DNA of 64,000 nt from Solirhodobacter olei (lineage in GTDB: Bacteria; Pseudomonadota; Alphaproteobacteria; Rhodobacterales; Rhodobacteraceae): contig NZ_RRYH01000005.1 of NCBI RefSeq assembly GCF_004010155.1, positions 237,319 to 301,318 of the forward strand, written 5' to 3'. Positions 24,603 through 32,845 of the stretch are shown in pieces (positions within the stretch are counted from its first letter, which is position 1; the number at the start of each line of letters is the position of its first letter). Made by a program: the position numbers and the translations under genes. The notes under the pieces are model-generated. The model had not been told where the DNA came from. It searched no databases and saw only the letters and a list, made by a program, of their open reading frames with translations.

Positions 24603-25265
24603 ATGGCGGTTCTCGAAGCACATGAGCTCTACCGCTTCTATCACGTGGGCGACGAGGAGACGGCGGCGCTGCGTGGCGTCAGCCTGACCCTGAAGCCGGG
24701 GGAGATCGTCGCTGTCATGGGCCCCTCGGGCAGCGGGAAGTCGACCCTTCTGAACTGCCTTACCGGACTCGACGAGCCCGACGCCGGGCACGTCACGGTG
24801 GAAGACGCCCGCATGTCCCGCCGGCCAGAGGCGGAGAAGACCCGTCTGCGGAGCCGCGCCCTCGGCATCCTGATGCAGTCGGGCAATCTCTTCCCCCATC
24901 TCACGGTGGCAGAGAACCTTCGCTTCCAGATGCAGATGGCAGGCAAGTTCGACGCCGAACGCAGCTCGCGCCTGCTTCTTGGCGTAGGCCTTGCCCATCG
25001 TGCCACAGCGACGCCCGCCCGGCTTTCGGGCGGCGAGACCGCACGCGCCGGACTTGCCGTGACCCTTGCCGCCGACCCGCCAATCCTGATCGCCGACGAG
25101 CCCACGGCAGAGGTCGACGCCGCCACCGAGGGCCGGCTGATCGCGCAGTTCGAATCCCGCAGGAACGACGGGCTGGCTACCCTCATCGCCACGCATAGCG
25201 AGGCGCTGGCGCGCCGGGCCGACCGCATCATCCGCCTGCAAGATGGAAAGATTCAGCATGCTTGA
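24603..25265 (+). CDS. ABC transporter ATP-binding protein (LolD/MacB type), first copy
   Basis: 220 residues with Walker A GPSGSGKST, a signature reading LSGGETARAGLAV, Walker B PPILIADEPTAE and the switch His in LIATHSEAL. The size and layout match the LolD/MacB-type ATPase that pairs with FtsX-like permeases. The signature differs slightly from LSGGQ. It is followed by a second, different ATPase gene overlapping by 8 bp; two distinct ATPases with one permease imply an asymmetric dimer. Confidence 0.93.
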   Translation: MAVLEAHELYRFYHVGDEETAALRGVSLTLKPGEIVAVMGPSGSGKSTLLNCLTGLDEPDAGHVTVEDARMSRRPEAEKTRLRSRALGILMQSGNLFPHLTVAENLRFQMQMAGKFDAERSSRLLLGVGLAHRATATPARLSGGETARAGLAVTLAADPPILIADEPTAEVDAATEGRLIAQFESRRNDGLATLIATHSEALARRADRIIRLQDGKIQHA

Positions 25266-25935
25266 TTCACTCGTCGAGGCCGAGAACATCGCGAAAACTT
25301 ACGACGGTGGCGAAGCGCCCGAAGTTCTTCGTGACATCTCCTGCAGGGTGCTGCCCGGCGACCGGATTGCCGTCGCCGGCCCGTCCGGAAGCGGCAAGTC
25401 GACCCTGCTTCACATCCTGGCCGGGCTGACCGCGCCAAGCCGCGGCACGGTCACATGGCCGCTCCTGGGTATCCGCGACGTGCTGATGCCGGCCCGCGTC
25501 CAAGTCGTCTTTCAATCGCCGAGCCTGTTCCCGCCGCTTGACGTCGCCGACAATATCGCCCTGCCGCTGCTGCTGGCAGGTCGCGGTGAGGGCGCGCGCG
25601 CGAAGGCGATGGACCTGCTTGCACGCTTCGGCATCGAGGAACTTGCCACCAAGCTTCCCGAGGAGCTTTCGGGCGGCCAGGCGCAACGGGTGTCGATGGC
25701 CCGCGCCCTGTCCATCGCGCCGGAGATGGTCCTGGCCGACGAGCCCACCGGCCAGCTCGACAGCGCTACCGCGCAGCGCTTCCTCGACACCGTCTTCGAG
25801 ATTGCCGCCGAGGCCGGCACCGCGCTTGTGCTGGCCACCCATGATCCGGCGGTCGCAGGCCGGATGAGCCGGGTCTGGATGATCGACCACGGCTCCCTTT
25901 TCGTTCGCTCCCAATCCGACGGAGAAACCGCATGA
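25258..25935 (+). CDS. ABC transporter ATP-binding protein, second copy
   Basis: 225 residues with Walker A GPSGSGKST, signature LSGGQAQRVSMARAL, Walker B MVLADEPTGQLD and switch His in LATHDPAV. Its signature is canonical, unlike the first ATPase. The ATG at 25258 follows GGAAAG; an in-frame ATG at 25243 is less well placed. The stop overlaps the permease start by 4 bp. It forms, with its neighbour, the motor of the exporter. Confidence 0.93.
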   Translation: MLDSLVEAENIAKTYDGGEAPEVLRDISCRVLPGDRIAVAGPSGSGKSTLLHILAGLTAPSRGTVTWPLLGIRDVLMPARVQVVFQSPSLFPPLDVADNIALPLLLAGRGEGARAKAMDLLARFGIEELATKLPEELSGGQAQRVSMARALSIAPEMVLADEPTGQLDSATAQRFLDTVFEIAAEAGTALVLATHDPAVAGRMSRVWMIDHGSLFVRSQSDGETA

Positions 25936-28580
25936 TGCGCCTCTGGCTCGCCGGCCTGTTCCGGCATCGCTTCGCCCGGGTGGCCGGGACCACCCTCGGC
26001 ATCGCCCTCACTGTCGCGCTGATCGCGGTGCTCGGCTTCTTCCTCGTCGGCAGTTCGGCCTCGATGACATCGCGCGCCGTCGCAGGCGTTCCGATCGACT
26101 GGCAGGTGGAAGCCGTCCCCGGCGCAGATCTTGCCGCCATCCGGACCGCGATCGACAAGGCCGCGCCGGTCACGACGGTCGACAAGGTGCTTTATGCCGG
26201 CACGGCCGGTTTCCAGGCCACCACCGGCCAGACGGTACAGACCACCGGACCGGGCAAGGCCCTTGGCATCGGCGCGCTCTACCAGGCTGATTTTCCGAAG
26301 GAAATCCGCCTTCTCTCGGGGTCGCTAAAAGGGGTCCTGATCGCGCAGCAGACTGCATCAAACCTGCATGTCGGGCCCGGCGACCAGGTCTCGATCCTGC
26401 GTCCCGGGCTGACCCCGGTCAGCGTGACCGTCACCGGCGTGGTCGACCTGCCGGATGCCGATTCCCTGTTCCAGGGCATCGGCCTGCCGAAGCAGGCCAA
26501 GCCCCAGGCCCCGCCGGACAACGTGCTGCTCCTTCCCAGCGCGCAGTGGCACCAGGTCTTCGATGCGCAGTCGGCCGCACGGCCCGGCACCACGCGTACC
26601 CAGTTTCACGTTCGCCTCGAACACGGCCGGCTGCCGTCGCAGCCGACGGCTGCCTTCACCGATGTCACCGCCGCCGCCCATAACCTGGAGGCGCGGGTGG
26701 CCGGACAGGCGCTGGTCGCCAATAACCTCGGGGCGCGTCTCGATGCCGTGCGGGGCGACTCGCTTTACGCGATGGTCCTGTTCCTGTTCCTTGGACTGCC
26801 GGGGATCGCCATCGCCGCCGCCGTCACCGCGGGCGTCGGCGCCAGCGGGGCGGACCGGCGGCGGGCAGACCGGGCGCTTCTGCGCATCCGCGGCGCGACG
26901 TCGCGCCGGATCCTCGGCCTCGCCGCGGTCGAGCCGATCCTTGCGGCCGTCGCGGGCGGGGCCATCGCGCTGGCCGCCGCCGCGGGCTTCGCCCGGCTGG
27001 CGCTTCCATCCTTCTCCGCCGGCGCGGCCCTTGGCTCCGGCCTCGGCGCGCTGGCTGCGGGCTTTGCCCTGGCGTTCGCCGTCCTGCTGTTGCCGGTGGC
27101 CCGCGCGCTTCGCCGGGACGTCACCGGCGACCGGCGATCGGTCGGACGGCCCGACACCCCGTGGTGGCAGCGCGCCTGGCTCGACCTGCTCCTTCTGGCC
27201 GCGGCTGGCCTTCTGTTCTGGCAGACGGCCAACACGGGCTACCAGATCGTGCTGGCCCCCGAGGGCGTGCCGGCGACCTCGGTCGACTACAAGGCCTTCA
27301 TCGCGCCGACGCTGTTCTGGGCGGGCTCCGCGCTCTTCCTGGGCCGGATCGTCTCGGTCGCGCTGGCCCGCGGCCTTGGCCCCGTGCGGTGGATCACGAT
27401 CGCCACCTCGGGCCCGCTGGCCCCGGTCGTCCGCCGCGCGCTGACCCATCAGCGCCGCCGGATCACGCTTGGCGTCGCGATGACGGCGCTGGCCATCGCC
27501 TTCGGCACCTCCACGGCGATCTTCAACGCCACCTATGCCGGCCAGGCCCGCGTCGATGCCGAACTCACCAACGGGGCCGACGTCACCGTCTTCGGCACCA
27601 TGGCGCATCCGGCCAGCCCCCAGCGCGACGCGATCAAGGACCTTCCCGGCATCCGCGCCATCGTGCCCATGCAGCACCGCTACGCCTATGTCGGCACCGA
27701 CCTGCAGGACCTCTTCGGCATCAACCCGGCCACGATCAACCAGGCCACGCACCTGTCGAACGCCTATTTCCGCGGCGCTAGCGCCCGCCGGATCATGGAG
27801 CGGCTGAAAAGCACGCCCGATGGCGTCCTCGTGTCCGAGGAAACGGTCAAGGACTTCCAGCTTTCCCTCGGCGACCGCATCAATTTGCGGCTGATGAATG
27901 CGAAGGACCACCAGTACCACACGGTGCCCTTCCATTTCATCGGCGTTGCCCGCGAATTCCCCACGGCACCGAAGGACAGCTTCCTTGTCGCCAATGCGTC
28001 CTATGTCGCCAAGATGACGGCGGATCCGGCGGCAGAGGATCTGCTGGTCCGTGCCAGCGGGGATTCGGCAGCGCTTGCCCGGGCGATCGGCACCAGGCTC
28101 GCCGGCCAGCCCGGTCTCACGGTGAAGGATATCGGAAGCGTGACGCATATCATCGGCTCCAGCCTCACCTCGGTGAACCTCGCCAGCCTGACCACGATCG
28201 AACTCGCCTTCGCTGTGCTGATGGCGGCAGCCTCCGCCGGGCTGATGCTGGCGCTCGGCTTCAATGACCGGCGGCGCGCCTTCGCGATCCTCACCGCGAT
28301 CGGCGCCAGGCCGCGTCAGCTCAGGGCGTTTCTCTGGGCCGAGGGCGGGCTGGTGTTCTGGCTCGGCAGCCTGCTGGGCCTTCTGATCGGCACGATCGTG
28401 GCCTGGATGCTGGTGAAACTGCTGACCGGGGTCTTCGACCCGCCGCCGGAGACGCTGATCCTGCCGCTGGCCTATATCGGGGCGATGCTCCTCGCGGTCG
28501 GGGCCTCCGTCATCGCGGCGGTCCGGCTGACCCATGCGGGCGAGCGCAAGCAGGTCACCGAGATGCTGCGAGAGCTTTGA
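25932..28580 (+). CDS. FtsX-like ABC transporter permease (fused two-half type)
   Basis: 882 residues. One helix near the N terminus is followed by a large extracytoplasmic domain (about 45-270), a helical block (270-390), more helices around 415-500, a second extracytoplasmic domain (520-740) and a final three-helix FtsX block ending near 870. This is two FtsX halves in one chain, as in large MacB/LolC-like exporters. Conserved FtsX loop features include ILTAIGARPRQLRAFLWAEG. It completes the operon: exported protein, two ATPases, permease, under the two-component system. Substrate unknown. Confidence 0.9.
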   Translation: MMRLWLAGLFRHRFARVAGTTLGIALTVALIAVLGFFLVGSSASMTSRAVAGVPIDWQVEAVPGADLAAIRTAIDKAAPVTTVDKVLYAGTAGFQATTGQTVQTTGPGKALGIGALYQADFPKEIRLLSGSLKGVLIAQQTASNLHVGPGDQVSILRPGLTPVSVTVTGVVDLPDADSLFQGIGLPKQAKPQAPPDNVLLLPSAQWHQVFDAQSAARPGTTRTQFHVRLEHGRLPSQPTAAFTDVTAAAHNLEARVAGQALVANNLGARLDAVRGDSLYAMVLFLFLGLPGIAIAAAVTAGVGASGADRRRADRALLRIRGATSRRILGLAAVEPILAAVAGGAIALAAAAGFARLALPSFSAGAALGSGLGALAAGFALAFAVLLLPVARALRRDVTGDRRSVGRPDTPWWQRAWLDLLLLAAAGLLFWQTANTGYQIVLAPEGVPATSVDYKAFIAPTLFWAGSALFLGRIVSVALARGLGPVRWITIATSGPLAPVVRRALTHQRRRITLGVAMTALAIAFGTSTAIFNATYAGQARVDAELTNGADVTVFGTMAHPASPQRDAIKDLPGIRAIVPMQHRYAYVGTDLQDLFGINPATINQATHLSNAYFRGASARRIMERLKSTPDGVLVSEETVKDFQLSLGDRINLRLMNAKDHQYHTVPFHFIGVAREFPTAPKDSFLVANASYVAKMTADPAAEDLLVRASGDSAALARAIGTRLAGQPGLTVKDIGSVTHIIGSSLTSVNLASLTTIELAFAVLMAAASAGLMLALGFNDRRRAFAILTAIGARPRQLRAFLWAEGGLVFWLGSLLGLLIGTIVAWMLVKLLTGVFDPPPETLILPLAYIGAMLLAVGASVIAAVRLTHAGERKQVTEMLREL

Positions 28581-28613
28581 GGGCGGGGGGCGGCACCCAT
28601 CCCGCCCCCCCAA

Positions 28614-28645
28614 GCCCGGGCGCGCCCTGCCTGACGCGCCCGGGC
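28614..28645. terminator. Strong hairpin after the ABC exporter operon
   Basis: GCCCGGGCGCG (28614-28624) and CGCGCCCGGGC (28635-28645) form an 11-bp perfect stem with a 10-base loop, 34 bp after the permease stop. Confidence 0.75.
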
Positions 28646-28725
28646 CCTTCGCCCCGACCGATACCGGGTGCGAAGGCGCGGCGCGCGTGATAGCCCATCG
28701 CGCAACGCCAGCAGGAGAACACATC

Positions 28726-29839
28726 ATGGCATTCGAGATCGCCATCGGGCCGAACATCCGCAAGTCGGCCTATTTCGACGCCACGCTGCGCGATGGGGTG
28801 CGCAGCTTCTCGGTCTACAACCACATGTACATCCCCGGCCACTTCGGAGACCCCGATGGCGAATACGACCGGCTGATGAACGGCGTGGCGATGTGGGACG
28901 TGGCCGCGCAGCGGCAGGTCGAGCTGGCAGGCCCCGATGCGGGGCGCCTGGCCCAGATGCTGACGCCACGCAACCTGGCGACGACGCGGATCGGCCAGGG
29001 GCGCTACGTGCCGCTCTGCGACCATGACGGATGGCTCATCAACGATCCCGTCCTTCTGAAGCTGGCCGAGGACCGCTACTGGCTGTCGGTCGCCGACAGC
29101 GACATCCACCTTTGGGCGCTGGCCGTCGCCCGCGGCGCCGGGCTCGACGTTGCGGTTCGGGAACCCGACGTCTCGCCGCTGGCGATCCAGGGGCCGAAGG
29201 CGGTGGGCGTGGCGGCCGCGCTCTTCGGGGACTGGGTGCGCGAGTTGAAGTATTTCGGCTTCCGCCAGACCGCGCTGGGGGACATTCCCTTGGTGCTGGC
29301 GCGGTCGGGCTGGTCGAAGCAGGGGGGCTATGAGCTTTACCTTCAGGACCGCTGCCGCGGCGTCGAGCTCTGGGACCGGGTGAAGGCGGCGGGCGCGCCC
29401 TTCGGCATCGGGCCGGGCGCCCCCAACGACATAGAGCGTCTCGAAAGCGGGCTGATCTCCTACGGGGCCGACATGCGGGTGCAGGACCGGCCCGTGACGC
29501 CCTACGAGATGGGCTTCGGGCCGCTGATCGACCTCGAAGCGGGGCACGACTTCATCGGACGCGCTGCCCTGACCGCGCAGGCGGCAACCGGCCCGGCACG
29601 GCGCCGGACCGGGCTTTTCGTCGAGGGGGCGCCCCTGCCCCCCGGCCATCCGGTCGATCTGCGACGGGGGGAAGAGCTTGTGGGCTTCGTGAGCGAGATC
29701 GCCTGGTCACACCGCCTTGACCGGACGATCGGCGTGGGGCTGGTGCGTGCCGGGATCGGCGACGATGCGACCGGGCTGACAATCGCTCTGCCCGACGGCG
29801 CGCCGGGTAGAACTGACCGGACTGCCCTTCATCGCGTAG
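28726..29839 (+). CDS. dmdA: DMSP demethylase-like aminomethyltransferase (DmdA/GcvT fold) with a frameshift near its 3' end
   Basis: About 360 residues of GcvT/DmdA type: VYNHMYIPGHFGD, MWDVAAQRQVELAGPDA, SPLAIQGPKAVG, SGWSKQGGYELYL, ESGLISYGADM and GFVSEIAWSHRL match the DMSP demethylase group more closely than glycine-cleavage T protein. DmdA moves a methyl group from dimethylsulfoniopropionate to tetrahydrofolate. The ATG at 28726 follows GCAGGAGAAC. The frame runs on past the natural end without stopping, into antisense sequence. One base fewer in GGG at 29805-29807 restores VELTGLPFIA and a TAG at 29837-29839. The gene is therefore frameshifted in its last 11 codons or the read is wrong. 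A generic aminomethyltransferase is the alternative. Confidence 0.65.
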
Positions 29840-29975
29840 CGGTCAGCGGCGGGGTTGGGGGCCGGGTTGGGGCGCACTGCGGCCGACCGCGGCAGCGGCC
29901 AGACCATGCCCTTGCGGACGGCTCCCGGTTGGTAGGGGGCCGCCGCGTCACCGGCCCCGCCTGCGTTCCCGATCT

Positions 29976-30497
29976 TCAGCCCCCGGCCGCGAGGGCACAG
30001 TCCGCGGCATCGCAGACCCAGGCGCAAAGGGTATCAAGATCCGGCTCCAGCTGCGTGGCCACACCTTCGGTGAACGCTTCGAACGCAGGCTCGTTCAACC
30101 CGTTCAGCCCCACCAGCACAGGGATACCCCGGCCCAGCGCCTCGGCGATCACGGCGCGAAAGCCCCGCCCCTCTGCCTCATGCTTGCCGAACTTGTTGAC
30201 GATGAGGACGTCGGCACCGCCGACCCGCGCTTCGGTCAGCCCGACCGCCGTCTCAAGCGCCTGCGGATCGAGACGGCACCCGCGGGACGCCCGGCCCAGG
30301 GCCTGCGAGATGCGGATCACCGGACCATCGGGCAGCACCTTCACGTCCATGTCGCAGGGGCCGCTGTCGGCCCGTTCGGAATTGGTCTGCACCGTTCCGC
30401 AAAGGCGCAGGCCCCGCGCCTCCAGCCGCTCGGCGAGCCGGGAGAGCAGGAGGTCGGTGTCGCCCCGGCCGGGGGACTTGGTGCAGGCGATCTTCAT
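29976..30497 (-). CDS. DUF2478 protein linked to the nitrate reductase operon
   Basis: 173 residues with an N-terminal MKIACTKSPGRGDTDLLLSRLAERL, a degenerate nucleotide-binding loop, and VLIVNKFGKHEAEGRGFR in the middle, the pattern of DUF2478, an NTPase-like family found beside molybdoenzyme genes. It is the last gene of the nar operon, 25 bp after the parvulin. A role in molybdenum cofactor or maturation is inferred from this repeated association. The downstream region to 29839 holds no gene. Confidence 0.65.
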   Translation of the reverse strand: MKIACTKSPGRGDTDLLLSRLAERLEARGLRLCGTVQTNSERADSGPCDMDVKVLPDGPVIRISQALGRASRGCRLDPQALETAVGLTEARVGGADVLIVNKFGKHEAEGRGFRAVIAEALGRGIPVLVGLNGLNEPAFEAFTEGVATQLEPDLDTLCAWVCDAADCALAAGG

Positions 30498-30522
30498 GGG
30501 GGCGGTCCTTCCCTGCCGGATG

Positions 30523-31359
30523 TCAGTTGCTTGCGCTGGGTCGTGGCGCGGCTTCGTCACTGCCCGAAGAGACGGAGAGCCCGTCGACCCCGCGAACCTC
30601 TGCCGCCGCCACGAGCCGGGCGACCAGATCGCGCGCCGCGCGGGCCCAGGCGGCCTTCTCCAGCGCCTCGGCAAGACGCGGGCGGACGACCTCGAATGGC
30701 AGCTCTCGCCCCTCGGCCTGTGCGTCGAGCCGGATCAGGTGCCAGCCGTGGCGGGTCAGCACCGGTTCGGCCGTCAGTTCGCCCTCAGCGAGCCGCCGCA
30801 GCGCGGCCTCGAACTCTGGCACGGTGTCGCCCGGGCCAAGCTGGCCCAGCGCGCCGCCGGCGCTGCGCGACCCGCAGTCGCTTTCCTTTGCCGCAAGGCC
30901 GGCGAAGGCCCCCGGTTCGGCCGAGAGCCGCGCGGCCAGCGCTTGGGCCCGGGCCTGCGCCGCGGCGCGGGCCGCCTCGTCCTGTGGGTCGCAGGCGCAG
31001 AGGATGTGCGAGACCTCCCAGAGGGGCGCGGAGCGGAAGCGCGAAGGGTCGCGGGCCCAGGCGGCGTGGATCTCGCCCTCCGTCGGGGCGGCGGCCTCGG
31101 CCTCGACGAGGGCGCGGATCAGCGCCTCCTCCTCGGTCTCATGCAGTCCGGCGCCCAGCGCCTCGGGCTCGGCCACGAGACCGCGCCGCCGCGCCTCCTG
31201 CAGAAGGAGGGCACGGACGGCAAGCGCCCGCGCGGCGGCGCGCCAGGCCAGACCCGGCTTCTCCCGCGGCGCGGGATGGTTCTGCGCCTCGGCGGCGATG
31301 AGCGCCTGCGGCACCACCTCGCCGTTGACGGTCACTTCGGGAAAGAATGCGGCACCCAT
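30523..31359 (-). CDS. Parvulin-type peptidyl-prolyl isomerase of the nar operon
   Basis: 278 residues. The N-terminal helical chaperone-like region (residues about 15-110) is followed by a parvulin domain (VSHILCACDP, FAGLAAKESDC, GGALGQLGPGDTVPEFEAAL, TRHGWHLIRL). No signal peptide is visible, so it probably acts in the cytoplasm on nitrate reductase. The ATG at 31359 has GGAG eight bases upstream; a GTG at 31368 is in frame. It starts 5 bp after narI. Such NifM/PpiC-like proteins recur in nar operons of proteobacteria as assembly factors. Confidence 0.85.
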   Translation of the reverse strand: MGAAFFPEVTVNGEVVPQALIAAEAQNHPAPREKPGLAWRAAARALAVRALLLQEARRRGLVAEPEALGAGLHETEEEALIRALVEAEAAAPTEGEIHAAWARDPSRFRSAPLWEVSHILCACDPQDEAARAAAQARAQALAARLSAEPGAFAGLAAKESDCGSRSAGGALGQLGPGDTVPEFEAALRRLAEGELTAEPVLTRHGWHLIRLDAQAEGRELPFEVVRPRLAEALEKAAWARAARDLVARLVAAAEVRGVDGLSVSSGSDEAAPRPSASN

Positions 31360-31364
31360 GACAG

Positions 31365-32123
31365 TCACTCCGCCGGTTTCGCAGCGGGGCGGACCGCCGC
31401 CCTGTGCGCCTTGGGCCGCGAAGCATCGGGGCGGGCGGCAAGCGGCACCGTCCGGCGCGAGCGCACGATCTGGTAGCCCGGCCGCCAGAGGTAGCGGACG
31501 GGAGCCGAGAGCATGTGAACGAGGCGCGAGAACGGGAACAGGATGAATATCGTCAGGCCCAGGAAGATATGCGCCTGGAAGATCGGCGACGCGCCGGCCG
31601 TGTAGCTCGCCGCGTTCGGGTCGAGGGTGAAGATGCCCTGCGCCCAGCGCATGAACTTCACCATCTCGGTTCCGTCGATATGTTGGGCGGAGACGAAGAT
31701 GGTGGAGAGGCCGAGGGTGATCTGCACCAGAAGCAGCGCCAGGATCAGGATGTCCATCGGGTTCGAGGTGGCGCGGATGCGCGGATCGTAAAGCCGGCGG
31801 TGGATCAGGATTGCCCCGCCCGCCAGCGCCATGACGCCCGCGACACCGCCGACGGCCATGGCGAGGATCTGCTTGGCCTCGTGCGGAATGTGCAGCGCCT
31901 CCAGCAGCCAGAGCGGGGTCAGCAGGCCGAAGAAGTGGCCGACGAAGATCGTCAGCACGCCGACGTGGAACAGGATCGAGCCGAGGATGAGCTGGCGCCG
32001 CCTGAGGAGCTGCGACGAGGAGCTCTTCCAGGTGAAGGGGTCGCGTTCATAGCGCGCGACCGAGCCGATCAGCAGCACCGAAAGCGCGATGTAGGGATAG
32101 ATGCCGAAGATGAAGTTGTGCAT
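31365..32123 (-). CDS. narI: Respiratory nitrate reductase gamma subunit NarI
   Basis: 252 residues with five hydrophobic helices. His ligands for two b hemes are placed in HVGVLTIFVGHFFG and, near the C terminus, AHIFLGLTIFILFPFSRLVHML. It anchors NarGH on the cytoplasmic face and takes electrons from quinol. The ATG at 32123 has GGAGG at ideal distance; an ATG at 32138, overlapping the narJ stop, is the alternative. The C-terminal tail is Arg/Ala/Pro-rich and longer than usual. Confidence 0.95.
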   Translation of the reverse strand: MHNFIFGIYPYIALSVLLIGSVARYERDPFTWKSSSSQLLRRRQLILGSILFHVGVLTIFVGHFFGLLTPLWLLEALHIPHEAKQILAMAVGGVAGVMALAGGAILIHRRLYDPRIRATSNPMDILILALLLVQITLGLSTIFVSAQHIDGTEMVKFMRWAQGIFTLDPNAASYTAGASPIFQAHIFLGLTIFILFPFSRLVHMLSAPVRYLWRPGYQIVRSRRTVPLAARPDASRPKAHRAAVRPAAKPAE

Positions 32124-32134
32124 GTCCGCCTCCG

Positions 32135-32845
32135 TCATGCCGCGGGCGCGGGGGTTACGGGAATGTCCATCCGGGCGAGCATGTCGCGGCTCGCCGGACA
32201 GCCGGCATTGGGGTCGGGGCCGAAGGTGACCTCCGTCTCTTCCCACACCGCGTCGAGCGCGGCGAGGTCGTCGGGGTCGGTCTCCGGCTCGGCAACCAGC
32301 TCCGCCACCGCCTCGCGGTCAGCGGCGGGGCCGGCGATCTGCAGCAGCGCGGCGAAGACGGCGGCATAGGCGCTCTCGCGCCGGGTGAGCCGGGCGTCCA
32401 ATGCCTCGAGGATATGCGCGGCCTCCGCCAGCGTGTCCCGCGCCTCGGCTTCGGAGCGCGTAGCCAGGAACTCCAGCAGCAGCGGCAGGTGGTCCGGCAG
32501 CTCCCAACCTGTCGGCTCGAAGCCGCCGGCGCGGTACATCTCCAGCAGGTCGACCATTGCGCCGCCGCGGTCGCGGCTTTCGCCGTGGATATGCTCGAAG
32601 AGATTGAGCGAGAGCGTGCGCGAGCGGTCGAAAAGCGCGACGTAGCGTTCCTGCAGCTCGTAGAGGTCCCCCTGCCCCAGCGCCTCGACAAGCGGGCGCA
32701 GCTCGCGCCTAGCCTGGCCGGTCAGCCGGGTCTCGGCGGCCAGCGCCCCGCCGATCTCGGACATGGCCTGCTGCAGCTCGGCCGTGGGGTAGCTGAGGAC
32801 AAGCGACAGGGCCTTCAGCGTGCGATCCCGGATGACCACGCTCAT
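32135..32845 (-). CDS. narJ: Nitrate reductase assembly chaperone NarJ
   Basis: 236 residues of the TorD/NarJ helical chaperone family: YVALFDRSRTLSLNLFEHIHGESRDRG and GWELPDHLPLLLEFLA are the conserved core. It inserts the molybdenum cofactor into NarG and is not part of the final enzyme. Its ATG overlaps the narH stop by 4 bp, as usual for coupled synthesis. The C-terminal part (from about residue 185) is acidic. Confidence 0.95.
   Translation of the reverse strand: MSVVIRDRTLKALSLVLSYPTAELQQAMSEIGGALAAETRLTGQARRELRPLVEALGQGDLYELQERYVALFDRSRTLSLNLFEHIHGESRDRGGAMVDLLEMYRAGGFEPTGWELPDHLPLLLEFLATRSEAEARDTLAEAAHILEALDARLTRRESAYAAVFAALLQIAGPAADREAVAELVAEPETDPDDLAALDAVWEETEVTFGPDPNAGCPASRDMLARMDIPVTPAPAA

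Noticed and set aside
28534..31476. A 980-codon open frame on the plus strand
   Set aside because: Its first 350 or so codons are the dmdA-like gene; the rest is antisense to the DUF2478 and parvulin genes and opens only because of the frameshift at 29805-29807.
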